Part shown: positions 11,540 through 21,530 of the stretch, one piece after another
How the letters are laid out: every line of letters begins with the position of its first letter
How positions within the stretch are numbered: position 1 is the stretch's first letter
Source of the DNA: Ornithodoros turicata
Lineage: Eukaryota > Arthropoda > Arachnida > Ixodida > Argasidae
DNA length: 64,000 bases
Direction: 5' to 3'
Assembly (NCBI RefSeq): GCF_037126465.1
Contig: NC_088207.1
Coordinates: 47,240,143 to 47,304,142, forward strand
The notes under the pieces: generated by a model
What the model saw: only the letters and a program-made list of their open reading frames with translations
Database searches by the model: none
What the model was told of the DNA's origin: nothing
Position numbers and translations under genes: made by a program

Positions 11540-11800
11540 GACCTTTTTCACATACGCGTCGTATCTTAGCGGCTCTCCAGCGAACCACGCTCGGAGCGCG
11601 TCAAAACAAAATCCACGCAGATAGCACAAAGGACCAAAACCGGTCCGGAATGGGACCGACGAGCTCGCGCCGTTCGTGCGGTCTCCCCACTGGTTCTCAC
11701 TTCTGTCATCCCCATACTGCGCCATCTAACGGAGACGGAGATAACCCTCTCCGGCGCCTCAAGGTCATGCGCATGCACATAAGCCGTTGTGTAAAAGGTC
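11540..11800. mobile_element. Inverted-repeat MITE nested in copy 2
   Basis: The ends GACCTTTTTCACATACGC and, inverted, GACCTTTTACACAACGGC are similar. The interior is GC-rich with no coding capacity. It splits the surrounding MITE between TTTTAGTCC and GATGCGTTGCC. Confidence 0.5.
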
Positions 11801-11910
11801 CATTAGATGCGTTGCCGCAACCACTCGCGGAAGTTTATGCGAAATTTACGGCCTATTTGGAGTGCTGGAAGTAAAATTTAGGGTCAGGGTTAGGTTCAAA
11901 GTTAGGAGTA

Positions 11911-12154
11911 ATAGACGAGTTCAGAAAATCCCAGAGTGCTTAGCGCCGCTTTGAACTGTGAGAGTTTACTAATATGAAAGAAACGGGTGGCCTCCAAACT
12001 GTTCCGATTTCTCCCCTACCGGTCCATTGTCCACGACGTGTCAAGGTCAGCGAAAGCGAAATGTGTGAAGGATTATTCATCGTTCCCCCGCTCAGCAAGC
12101 GCCCAGGATGCAATGCGTGCGCAAAGAACACTGGGAGTTTCTGAACTCGTCTAT
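11911..12154. mobile_element. 244-bp inverted-repeat MITE nested in copy 2
   Basis: Starts ATAGACGAGTTCAGAAA and ends with the inverse TTTCTGAACTCGTCTAT; the arms stay similar for about 35 bp (CCCAG(A/T)GTnCTTnGCGC). It interrupts the host motif GAGTAAT|TGCAATC, which is intact in sister copies. Confidence 0.7.
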
Positions 12155-12230
12155 TGCAATCTGGGGGACTAAAAGCCGTAACCGCTTCCCTATTTACTCC
12201 TCTCTTTCCCTCGGACTGTATTCGTTGCCG

Positions 12231-13148
12231 TTTCTGTCAGAAATACGATCACACCGGCGGGCCATCTGGCAACACCGTGAGCCTTCCTTCATATGGTGAG
12301 CCGCTTAGAAAATCCACGACGCACGATTTTCACGGCGACACTCTTCTCTGTCGTTTTATACCCAGGGCTCTGTGATGGCCCCTGTGCTTTAGAAGGTGAC
12401 GTGACTCCGTTGTCGTTTTACGGCACTTTTTCGCAATTTCAAAGAGGGGCTTGCGTCTTGTGAAAAGGCGTCGTAAAAGGCGCGCGTCCAGAAGAAGCAG
12501 CCCGTTTTATGTGCATTTTTTTTATATCGGTGCTTGTTGGGAATAGTCTATTGTTAGGACCCTGGTTAGGACGATTGTACGGGGTCTCCATGATGTCACA
12601 GTACTCTCTCTGCTGACGTCAGAGCTTGATGCTGGTCACATACCCGCTTAAGAAAATGACCTGGACCAGCCGAATGAACGCTCAGAACTTCCGCGCTGGA
12701 CTTGCACCCCTTCCGGAGAAGGGCACGTGCGCGCAATACACAGACAATACGGGAAATATAATGCGTATACAATACAATACACAGCAGTATACCATATTGA
12801 AAAGAATCTATACAAGAGCATGTTGATCAAAGCATCGTGAAAATGGTGAATGGAATTCAGGGAGATGACTTCTTCTGAAAGGTTATTCCATTCTATTGTG
12901 GAAAGAACGAACTTTCGGACGTTGATGTTTTACACAATGGAAGTGGGAATCTTCGTGTTGATGATTAATAGAGATTGAACGGGTGCGAACTCTGCATGGT
13001 GGCAGGGAGGTGCTGGATGAGGGGAAGATGAACTTAAGAAAAGAAGGTCTGGGAAACGGTCCTTTGGTTGGACAAAAGAGGCAACTCGGAACGTTATGAA
13101 AAGGCACAGTGAAGCCAAGAGAGCACATGCGATTTCACGTACAATTAA
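12231..13148. other. No recognised gene
   Basis: Low-information sequence with short open frames only. It ends at the TTAA flank of the next element. Confidence 0.35.
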
Positions 13149-13560
13149 AGAGGCACTAAAGTGCAATAGTTTCTCCTCGCGGAATTAAAGATGCAGTTAC
13201 CTTGACATCACAAAAGGAACGGTAGTCGTCTGTTGCGCAGTTCGAGATTTGCGAGTGAAAGAACCTGCACTCCCTCTCCCTTTCCTTCCTGAGAAGGCCG
13301 ACGATGCGGAGCGCTCTCTCATTGGTATCCGCAAACGTTTTGTCCAATCATCGCGGGAGATCGTTTGAGGAGACCAATCCGAGGTCTCTCCTCATTGGCG
13401 GCTTTCTTTAGAAGGAGGGAGAGGGAAAGTGTGAATTACGGTTTTTTCTATCAATCAAACAACGAACTACGCAACGGATGATTTCCATGCTTTTTGTGTT
13501 GGTGTCGAGGTAACGGCATTTTCATCCCACGAGGAGGAATTTTTGCGCTTTAGTGCCCCT
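13149..13560. mobile_element. TTAA-flanked MITE, 412 bp (piggyBac- or Kolobok-like)
   Basis: Ends AGAGGCACTAAAGTGCAA and, inverted, AGGGGCACTAAAGCGCAA (two differences in 18), flanked on both sides by TTAA (13145-13148, 13561-13564). Arms remain similar through TCTCCTCG/TCCTCCTCGTGGG. TTAA duplication is used by piggyBac and Kolobok transposons; no transposase is present to decide between them. Confidence 0.85.
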
Positions 13561-13610
13561 TTAAGCTTATGTAGTACAACAGCGCAGTTGTTCTTGGTCC
13601 GGGTATCATG

Positions 13611-14222
13611 TATTCACACGAAAGACATTCCCCAGAATATTCGAGCGGAAGATGCGCAAAACGTCATACGTCTCTGCTATCACGTGAGAGAGAGCGCTCG
13701 TAGTCATGTCTTTTCGTGCTCTTCTGGCCACGAACGCCACCTAGATACATAAGGCCTGCTTAATGCCTCCTTTCACTCCTTCGCACGTAGACACATAAAG
13801 TCCGCCAATCGCAGCAGCCAGCCACGATGTCAGCCAATCGTCACAGAGGATTTTGAAACACATGCTTTCTGTGGCTACCATTGGCTGCCCGTGCGGCTGA
13901 TGGCGGTTCGTCTCCATAGCTACGGCCGCTGAAAGCAACGTCGTGATTGGCGCATTCTTAGTTGTTACGTCACGTCGCTCAAGCGATCAGGCTTGGTCAC
14001 TACATGGTGTTGGGAATTGCCCGCGGTTCGGCCACACGATATTCCGTAGCAGACGACAGGACGATTGTGTCGTCTGCTACGCGCGCGGTACCCCACCCCA
14101 GATATTCTTGCACCGTGTGAATGCTCACCATAACACGCGGCGGAACTTCTATAACGGCGGCACTTCTCTTCCCGTAAGGTTTTGCGCTGTCTTCCCCTAG
14201 AATATTCCGTGCGAATACACCC
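13611..14222. mobile_element. Inverted-repeat element, second copy
   Basis: Starts TATTCACACGAAAGACATTCC and ends near AATATTCCGTGCGAATACAC. It shares the TCATGTCTTTTCGTGCTCTTCT and GCAGACGACA segments with the element at 700-2030, and its outer sequence with the interior of 20344-20874. A separate repeat (13732-14012) interrupts it. Confidence 0.6.
13732..14012. repeat. Degenerate inverted-repeat element (also at 30604-31171)
   Basis: Begins AACGCCACCTAGATACATAAGGCCTGC-like and ends with an approximate inverse near ACATGGTGTT. The GGCGGTTCGTCTCCATAGCTACG...GCTGAAAGCA segment recurs at 31030-31070. Confidence 0.5.
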
Positions 14223-14261
14223 TTAGTGTGCCTCGCTCATTTATCTCGGGTTCCTTGCACT

Positions 14262-14402
14262 CAGGGATAAGGGATAGCTCAGGGATAAGGGTAAGGGATA
14301 GCGTTGGTGGTTCTACGCACGCGCAAGACACAAGCAGAGCTTCGCGCATTGCGCAGAACCACCACGCTATCCCTTATGTACGCAAAGGCGACAGCGTACG
14401 TT
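14262..14402. repeat. Foldback repeat, copy 1
   Basis: Two arms with AAGGGATAGCGT(T)GGTGGTTCT and its inverse AGAACCACCACGCTATCCCTT flank a short loop. The left arm starts with a local GGGATAAGGG tandem. It matches the repeat at 31173-31310 in opposite orientation. Confidence 0.65.
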
Positions 14403-14439
14403 ATACTAAAACTCGCTATAATGTCCCTTGACCGTTCCA

Positions 14440-14655
14440 CGTACGCTCCAAGGGGAAACAAAAGCGTAATTTTAGTCGTTTTCTGGAGTAGATTCATTGC
14501 CACAACCACACGCGAAAGCTTATGCGAAGTTTCGGGATTGTTTGAGGAGTAAATTTTAGGGTCAGAGGACTAAAATGGGAGTAATTCCAATCTAGCGGAC
14601 TAGAAGATGTAACTGCTCCTCAGTTTACACTTTTTTTTTTTTTTTTCACAGAGTC
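14440..14655. mobile_element. GGAGTAA-type MITE, copy 3
   Basis: Contains ATTGCCACAACCACACGCG, GTAAATTTTAGGGTCAGAGG, ACTAAAATGGGAGTAATTCC and CTAGCGGACTAGAAG in the family order, then a T-tract (14632-14646). Confidence 0.55.
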
Positions 14656-15527
14656 TACTGACCATTTCGCGCATTTGCATAGCCGTGACCATTTTGCCAA
14701 TGCTGAGTTTGCCGTGTGCGGTATTTGTCGACCTCAATCGAGATACAACGGTGTAACACAGAAGACAAGGAGTGTGGCTTTCGAGATCAGATGAGTGCGA
14801 CGATAGGCGAGATATAATTGCTCCATGTTTCATTTCGAACTGCGACATAAGTGCGATTCCCACGGTGTCGTGTGTGTGTGTGCGCAGAATGATCGACATT
14901 ATTTCTCAATCGTTGCGGTGTCCTTTCATGCGGTCCGAATACTGTGTGTCGTTGTAGGCGCCTTCTCTTTGATCGCGTAGACACACATGTGGGCGGCCTC
15001 CACTGTGTCGCGTGCTTGCGTCTCCAGTTTCTTTGCCTCGAGGCTCCGGTGACAATTACAGCTGACGTCGTGGCGGGCACGGCGTCAACGCAACCTAATA
15101 AAGGAGTATACGCTGTCTCGCGAAGGATGACGTTCTGTGGGTCGTAGGCGAAGAGCCAATCACGTACTCGAAGTAAGGGCAATCTACGTCACATCATGGT
15201 AGAAGGCATAGGGAGCGGCATTCGTGCGAAATGTTACGAGCTATACTCCACTACTGTACTACTTCGAAAACGTCCCAAGCGGCAGGGATAGGACAACCTG
15301 CCAGCCATGGACGTTCCCAGAATTTTTTTCCAAGGGAGGGCGAAGCGTGCAAACCCCTCTTCTCGTCTTTTGCCTTTGAGTCTTGTCGCTGCGCCCGCCT
15401 GTCACGGACGTCTTAAGATTTGTGGGCACAGAGTTGGCCCGCGGGATTCTCTTCAGTCACTTGGAAGTATTTTGAAATCTAGAAGGCGCAATTGCTCCCC
15501 ACATTGACTCTATCTCCCCCTTAAACT
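14656..15527. other. No recognised gene
   Basis: A 131-codon minus-strand frame (14787-15182) and its plus-strand shadows show no motif. I see nothing that can be named. Confidence 0.35.
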
Positions 15528-15716
15528 GCACCCTAAAAAGAGTGCAACTTTTTGAGTCGTTTTGGAGATCAGATGCATTGCCACAACCAGCAGCCCCTTC
15601 CGGGACATAATGCGCGGGAGTTGATGCTCAGAGAACTAAAATGGCGAGTAATTGGAAACTAGTGGACTAGATGCTGTAATTGCTGTCCAACTTACTCATT
15701 TATTCCTTAGAGTGCA
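15528..15716. mobile_element. GGAGTAA-type MITE, copy 4 (short)
   Basis: Ends GCACCCTAAAAAGAG and, inverted, GCACTCTAAGGAATAA. Inside are CTAAAATGGCGAGTAATTGG and CTAGTGGACTAGATGCTG as in the other copies. About 190 bp. Confidence 0.65.
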
Positions 15717-16894
15717 CGCTCTTCACTGCGATGTGTATACACCCACGCTCAGCGAACATACATAGCCTCAATGAAAACATGAATTCCTTTACAAACTACG
15801 AAAGCTGCAACGCTAAGTCCTTCCATACAGGGCGCAATCGACATGCCACGTAGAAGTTATTGACCAGCTTCTGTCGCGCAAATTATCTGCTTTGCCGAAT
15901 TGAACTACATATTGGGTAGCGCACCGCACGGCCCTCGGGGCGCCTTGCGTTCTCTCCCAGTTCCCATAGACGTTAGAGCCCGTCTACAACGCCATTCCTT
16001 CGTATTGATGCGATAAGAAAAACAGTAGAACCGAAGTGAGCGAGGATAAGATCGCTTTGTCTCTGAGTAAGTCGTGTCCCGCGAAAATAGGGTAGAGCAC
16101 GTTTATAGTCTTCTTTGAGGAGACCCAACCATGTCTGGCAAACAACGTTTCAAGTCTCCCTCTTCTTCATACTTGAGCGAATTGTGGAATAGAAGTGCGT
16201 CGTATTACGTTACTATTTGCTATCCTCCATTCGTTTAAAACCCTTGTCATCTAATGTCATTCATTGTGCCATTACGCCAATACCATTATTTATGAAGCTC
16301 GTGCCAGACGTCCTTCAGTGATGCATGCACAATGATGATGTGGGCCACTCACTGAAGTAAAATGCGTGTGATAAAACTTTTAAAACTCTAAACTATTTAC
16401 TCGTTGAAAGTAAATTTCGTATTTTTAAATCCGTTTTAATAACCTGGCCAGTTAACGTGCGTGCCAACCTACAAATCAATTGCGTCTGCTTTTAGCGTCC
16501 TTGTGCGTCGCTTGCTTTTGTCGACAAAAATTCTTTACCAAGTCTAATGTCTCTTTCGCGTAGATCACTTACGCCATTGTCCGTGCCCGTATAGCACGAA
16601 CATAAATGCACTTGAATGCCCGCAATCAACTTGGCATCGTCTCATGCTTTTGCTCAAGCTTGTTTGCTAAATCAAGCACCTGACCGTAGTCTGATATGTT
16701 GTGTAGGCGATACGAAAAAGGTGAAAAGGAAGACATCAGTGTGTGTATAAACGTCGCCCTTTAGCGAAAGAGTTAATTTAAAAGTCTCTGGAATCTGACC
16801 CTGATTTCCGAATTAGAGTTATAAGCATGTAAAATCAGACCAAACAGCCCAGTTTCGTACCCTTTTTAAGCACAGTCGCCAGCTAGCGTATAAG
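15717..16894. other. No recognised gene or repeat
   Basis: About 1.2 kb with no long frame on either strand and no copy elsewhere in the window that I noticed. Confidence 0.4.
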
Positions 16895-16898
16895 TTAA

Positions 16899-16960
16899 AG
16901 GAGCTGCGAAATTATCACCGCTCGAAACCCAGCTTCATTCAAGAAGCAGTCTAATAATTA
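16899..16960. repeat. Left-end fragment of a TTAA element (as at 40708)
   Basis: TTAA (16895-16898) then AGGAGCTGCGAAATTATCAC and CTCGAAACCCAGCTTCATTC, aligned with TTAA plus AGGGACGGTGAAGTGACATT and CTCGAAACTCCAGTTTCATT at 40704-40760. It breaks off into an AT tract. Confidence 0.45.
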
Positions 16961-17062
16961 TTATTATATTATATATAATTATATATATAGTATTATATAT
17001 AATTCTATATATAATATTATATATAATATTATATATAATTCTATATATAATATAATTATATG
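16955..17062. repeat. AT-only palindromic tract
   Basis: About 108 bases made almost only of TATAATATATAATTATA-type units, with repeated TTATATATAATTCTATATA blocks that are mutually inverted. It should extrude as hairpins. Confidence 0.8.
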
Positions 17063-17904
17063 ACACCAAGCAAAATAATTTCCCTGCAAGCTATCTCGTC
17101 ACTGCACAGTTTCATTTACAAGAACGCACTCAAAAACCATGTCATGAGCGTGATTTTGGAGGCCCGGCCCGATCTCCTGGCGTGACGCAGTCAGATCAGT
17201 CTGATCAACGTATAGGGAGCAGCCACGAGGTCTCATTTCCCACGGAAAGTTTCTCCTATACGTACACGGCGCGGCGATACTTGCGGCACGCTCGGAATGA
17301 CGTCACCATCCCTCATTCACTTACGGGATCTGTGAAGGAGTTGAGGGTGTGCAGATCAAAAGCCTGTCTCGCGCGCGCCACAGGTGAGCTATACGATTAT
17401 TGTCCTCTCGCGAGATCGCGTATCATTTCTTGCACATCCACCGCAGCGAAGAGAAGAAAAGGGGAAGAGTGGGAACGTGACAGTGGGAGCCCATAAGTGC
17501 AGAAGGGAAGCGGAAGTAAATGGTCACTCGTTGAGTGCAGCATTAACGTTGTATGACGCGTTGGCTGATAAGCTGTCCCCTTCACTGTCGCTATTTCGCA
17601 TTAGCGGGAAAAATTAATGGCGTACGCCACATAAAGCATGCGCGCGCTATGCAAATGAAGAGACGCTGTATGTGGATATGCGAGAACACATCGTCTCTTC
17701 ATGTATTTGTCTTCTGTTTTGTATGTGTGCGCGCGTGTGCTTTGCTGAAGTGAATGACAGTGAAAGCAGTATTCGAAATTTGAATGGCTCTCGTTTTGCA
17801 AGCATTTTCATTTTGCTGCACGTGCTCTTGCGCGAGTATATTCGTACTGCTGGTGCGTTGGTTACATTGCAATCATCGTCGGACCCGTGCTACCCTGGCA
17901 GATG
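17063..17904. other. No recognised gene
   Basis: Short open frames without motifs. Ends at the next MITE. Confidence 0.35.
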
Positions 17905-18433
17905 CACTGTAAAAAAAAAAAAAAAAAAAAATAGAAAAAAAAAGGAGTGAAATGGGGAGTAATTGCAGCTTCTTGTCCCCTAGACTGCAGTTACTCCCTA
18001 TTTTAGTCCCTTGACCCAACGTTTACTCCCCAGGACTGCAAATTGTCACTGAACTTCGCAAATGGTCTCTCGAAATGCAACAGTCTACGTAAATATGTGT
18101 TCTTGGTCAATTTGGTAGCATAAGGTTGTATAGCTCAGCCAACTTAGCAATTTTCCACCCACACAGAGTAAGAAACAGTTAGCGTTTCTTTCTTCGCAAA
18201 TTTTGCCCTATATGTGCGTCGCAAGATTTTACATCACTCGATATATCACGGTTGACGGTTTGATTCAAAGTAAATGCATGCACACGAATTATGTACCTAT
18301 AGGACTCTTAGAACGGAGCGTGAAATGCAGTCTCCACTCTGACATTCATTTACTCCCGAAAGGGACTATTTTTGTGGCAGTGCGTTTAGTCCCCACAAGG
18401 AGTAAAAGTACTCCTTTTTTTCCCCATAGAGTG
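17905..18433. mobile_element. GGAGTAA-type MITE, copy 5
   Basis: Left end CACTGTAAAAA... followed by AGGAGTGAAATGGGGAGTAA; right end, inverted, CACTCTATGGGG then AGGAGTACTTTTACTCC. Left and right flanks both contain TGGCAG close to the border, a weak hint of a target duplication. Confidence 0.65.
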
Positions 18434-18457
18434 TGGCAGTATATGCATCATAATATA

Positions 18458-18668
18458 CAGGGTGTTTGTTCTAACGTGTCCAGAAAATTTATTTAAAGCG
18501 AGCGATGAAAGAGAAACGAGCGCTACTTTTCAGCTACTTGACTAAGAAACAGGTGCTACTAGTGAAGCAGTACCTGTTTCTTACGCAAGTAGCAGAAAAG
18601 TACCACTTGCTTTTCTTTTATCGCTCGCTTTAAATATAATTTCTGGACACGTTAGTGCAAACACCCTG
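18458..18668. mobile_element. 211-bp foldback MITE, TA-flanked (Tc1/mariner-like)
   Basis: Ends CAGGGTGTTTG and CAAACACCCTG, flanked by TA on both sides. The inverted repeat continues through ACGTGTCCAGAAA, TTTAAAGCGAGCGAT and GAAACAGGTGCTACT, so almost the whole element folds on itself. No coding capacity. Confidence 0.88.
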
Positions 18669-18670
18669 TA

Positions 18671-20341
18671 TATGATGTGCTAGATCTGCTTTTTGGAGTT
18701 CTCTCTTAGCTCGGATTTGGAGTGCATGGTCAACCGCCGATATTAGTTTCTTCCTACCCTCCTCTCATCATCCAGCTACAGTCGTGACGTGACGCATCGT
18801 GACGTCGTGAGGCCAACAACGGCCACCTTCACCATTACGTGTCTTCTGCAGTGAAAGAGCAACAGGCGTCGACATCTCGATGGCCCTAATCTCAGTGGAG
18901 CGCGCGGACGCATAATTTAGCGGTGATCGAAGAGCCCTGACGTCTGTTCTATTATACAGCGTGTCTTCACCAGCAAAAAGGTTGGATAGCGACAGAGAGC
19001 TACGCGGACACCCAGGCGCCGAAAGACTAGCTGGGAAAAGTTCGTTAGGGGGCTCCCAGGTGAACCAGGTTTAGACCGAAAGTCTGCAGCGCGAAAGCAA
19101 ATGTGCTCGTGTGCCCAAGGGGACAAAAAGCCTTTGGATCCACGAGCAGGATTTGCTGAATACGAAATTCGCAAACGAGGGGGAATTAATCCTACGAACA
19201 TGGCTGTTCTGAAATACGAAGGGGTGTTGACGTCATCCTTTTTATTTCGGGTACCAGCGTTTTGTTTGTCTGATGACTATCACTTCATGTCACCACATCA
19301 TCATGTAGGTGTTGTTGTTATAGTCCGATGACTATGCTAGGTATAGTTCTGCACGGCAAGCGTATATACACCGACGCATACTGCAGATCAATGTCAACAT
19401 GATTTCGTGATCTGCTCTAGCAGTCTGTTCTGCTGGAGGGCGCTCGAATTATCCAAAATGGTCGCGGCAAAAGAACGATTTGTGCGAATGTGGTGCACGC
19501 CGCGCACAGGTGGTAAATTCGGTCGAAAATTGCGCACAAATGGTGACTTGCGGTGATAGCAGTACTCCCTGAAGGTCGCTTCGCCGCAGCATTTCCTGTC
19601 GCGCGGCGAAGGCGCCTTTCAGAAAGTGGTGCTAGCGTGGGAAAAAGGAGAAAACCTCTCATTTCACAGCATCTTAGCTGAACATTCGTGCCTCAGTTTT
19701 GAACATATCACTGAACATACGACCTCCTTTTGAGTCGACCTAATTTTAGCTCGAAGCCTATTTCTTCTGCGAGGGCAGTAGCAAAAAACTGAACATCTTG
19801 CTCCCGGGCATCACTTTGAGAACTCTCGAATTTTTTCTCACCGAACCATTTTCTCATAACGGCAGTTCGTGTACCGTTATAAATAAATCGCTTTCGTCCG
19901 TCTATATACTATTACGCTGTACATCTCTCTCCCACACGCCTCCAGTTCCAGTCCGCCCACATCCCAGAACAAAACCATCTGCAAATCTTATTATTTTTTT
20001 AGAACGAACCCAACAGGCAAAGTCAGAGGAGTTGCCGCAGAAGCTGTTCCTGGAATGGAGACGAATGAAACGCGTATGACGGGCTTTTGCAGCGAATGTC
20101 AGGCGCGAGTCTTCCATATTTCACGAGGCGTCTTATCATCTTTCTTCCTGAAGAGATCTCTATTCTCTCTAGGCCTTCTTCGAGTGAGCGGATTGTCTGA
20201 AATGGCAAGCTCTTTGGACCCCTCCCTTCTCACGCCAGCGCTGTTCATCAATGCGCGGGCGTCGCCATAATTCGTGTACCGTGGGGCATATCGCGAGTTG
20301 TGGCGCAGTGCTTAGAGAGAGAGAGAGAGAGTCGAAGGATG
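18671..20341. other. No recognised gene
   Basis: Only short motif-free frames. A (GA)n run lies at 20312-20331, just before the Tc1-like element. Confidence 0.35.
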
Positions 20342-20343
20342 TA

Positions 20344-20874
20344 CAGTGCTGGACAGAAGTTTACGGAACACACGCTCCGGTGCATTCCATCCTGAGAGTG
20401 GCACGCTAGCAGCAAATGGGACCGTACGGACTTAGAGATATGCCTATCTGTGTATTTTCACACGAGAGACATCCTCACGGAAGATTCTAGTGGAAGAAAA
20501 AGCAAAACCACTGCTCATAGAGGCGAAGTTCCGTTATGTGAGCATTCACACGGTGCGGAATATCGGGAGTGGCGTACCGCGCAGTTAGCAGACGACACCG
20601 TCAGAGTCTTTCCTGTCGTCTGCTACGGAATATCTTTGTGACTGTGTTGCAGGATATTCCCCACGGTTAGCAGTGTACGTGAACACTGGACGTTGAGCGC
20701 TCGCGCTCAGAAAGCTATGACGTATTACGCCGCGTCTTCCGCTTCTCCGGGGAATGTCGCTCGTGTGAATACACGGTACAGGCAACTCAGTCACTTGTTT
20801 GCAAGTCCGTATACGGTATCACTCTGAGGAAGGAATGTACCGGAGCGTGTTCCGTATACCTTTGTCCAGCACTG
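20344..20874. mobile_element. 531-bp foldback Tc1/mariner-like element
   Basis: TA-flanked ends CAGTGCTGGACAGAAGTTTA and, inverted, CAGTGCTGGACAAAGGTATA, the typical Tc1/mariner terminus, continuing through CGGAACAC...CTCCGG. Inside, a second inverted repeat starts near GTATTTTCACACGAGAGACAT/GTGTATTCACACGAGCGACAT and closes on a GCAGACGACA/TGTCGTCTGC palindrome. The inner part is shared with 13611-14222 and 700-2030, which lack the Tc1-like ends. Confidence 0.88.
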
Positions 20875-20977
20875 TACGAATACTTACGGTCCACCGGAGG
20901 ATTTGCGAGGATCATGTTTCTCGAATTCCCCGACGAAAGCACAAACGGTGGCCGTAGCGTTGATAGATTTGGAGTAT

Positions 20978-21530
20978 AGGGATGGGCCAACGGAATCCGC
21001 GAATCCTATATATAGGCAGAGATTCGAGATTCGTGAATCCGATTCCCAGTGCCGTCGCGCAGAATCCCAGTGCCCAGTCGATGAATAACATGTTAAATGA
21101 ATTACTGCAGACGTATTCTTATTCGCGATGTATTAATTTTCGCGAATTTCGCGACAGCTAAAAAATCGCGAAAAAATTGTACTCGCGAACATAGCTTGAC
21201 ATTGATTCCGCGGAAGGAAACAGAACTGGAATCGCGAAATTAAATACTCGCGAATATAACTTCCCAAATGCGGTTTGCGAAAATTAATATATCGCGAATA
21301 AAAATTTTGTTTTTCATTAAACAAATATATCAAATTCTGCTTGAAAACACTTTTCGGTTGAAGTGTTTTTTTTTTCTTGTTATTTTTTTTTTTTTTTTTT
21401 TGCCCTTGGGTGTTTAAACTTTTTTTTAAAGAAAGTATTCGAAATATTCGAGGATTTGCAGAACCTTCCGTGGAATCCTGGATTCGTCCCATCCTGGATC
21501 GGAAAATTCTGGATTCGTCCCATCTATAAT
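20978..21530. mobile_element. MITE with GATGGG...GAATCC ends, interrupted
   Basis: Left TATAGGGATGGGCCAACGG and right, inverted, TATAGATGGGACGAATCC; both subterminal parts repeat GAATCC/GGATTCG. The TTCGCGA element at 21122-21298 sits inside. No clean duplication seen. Confidence 0.5.
21122..21298. mobile_element. 177-bp TA-flanked MITE with TTCGCGA ends
   Basis: TA on both sides, ends TTCGCGATGTATTAATTTTC and, inverted, TTCGCGATATATTAATTTTC (one mismatch in 20). The interior repeats TCGCGAA several times. Confidence 0.85.

Larger units (their letters stand above)
11522..12230. mobile_element. GGAGTAA-type MITE, copy 2, with two inner insertions
   Basis: The outer parts (TTTTAGTCC at 11520-11528; GTTGCCGCAACC...GGGTCAG at 11811-11887; GCAATCTGGGGGACTAAAAGC at 12156-12176) align with the copy near 14.45-14.65 kb. 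Palindromic elements at 11540-11800 and 11911-12154 interrupt that order. Confidence 0.55.

Noticed and set aside
16955..17062. Replication origin or scaffold-attachment region
   Set aside because: AT richness alone does not support either function.
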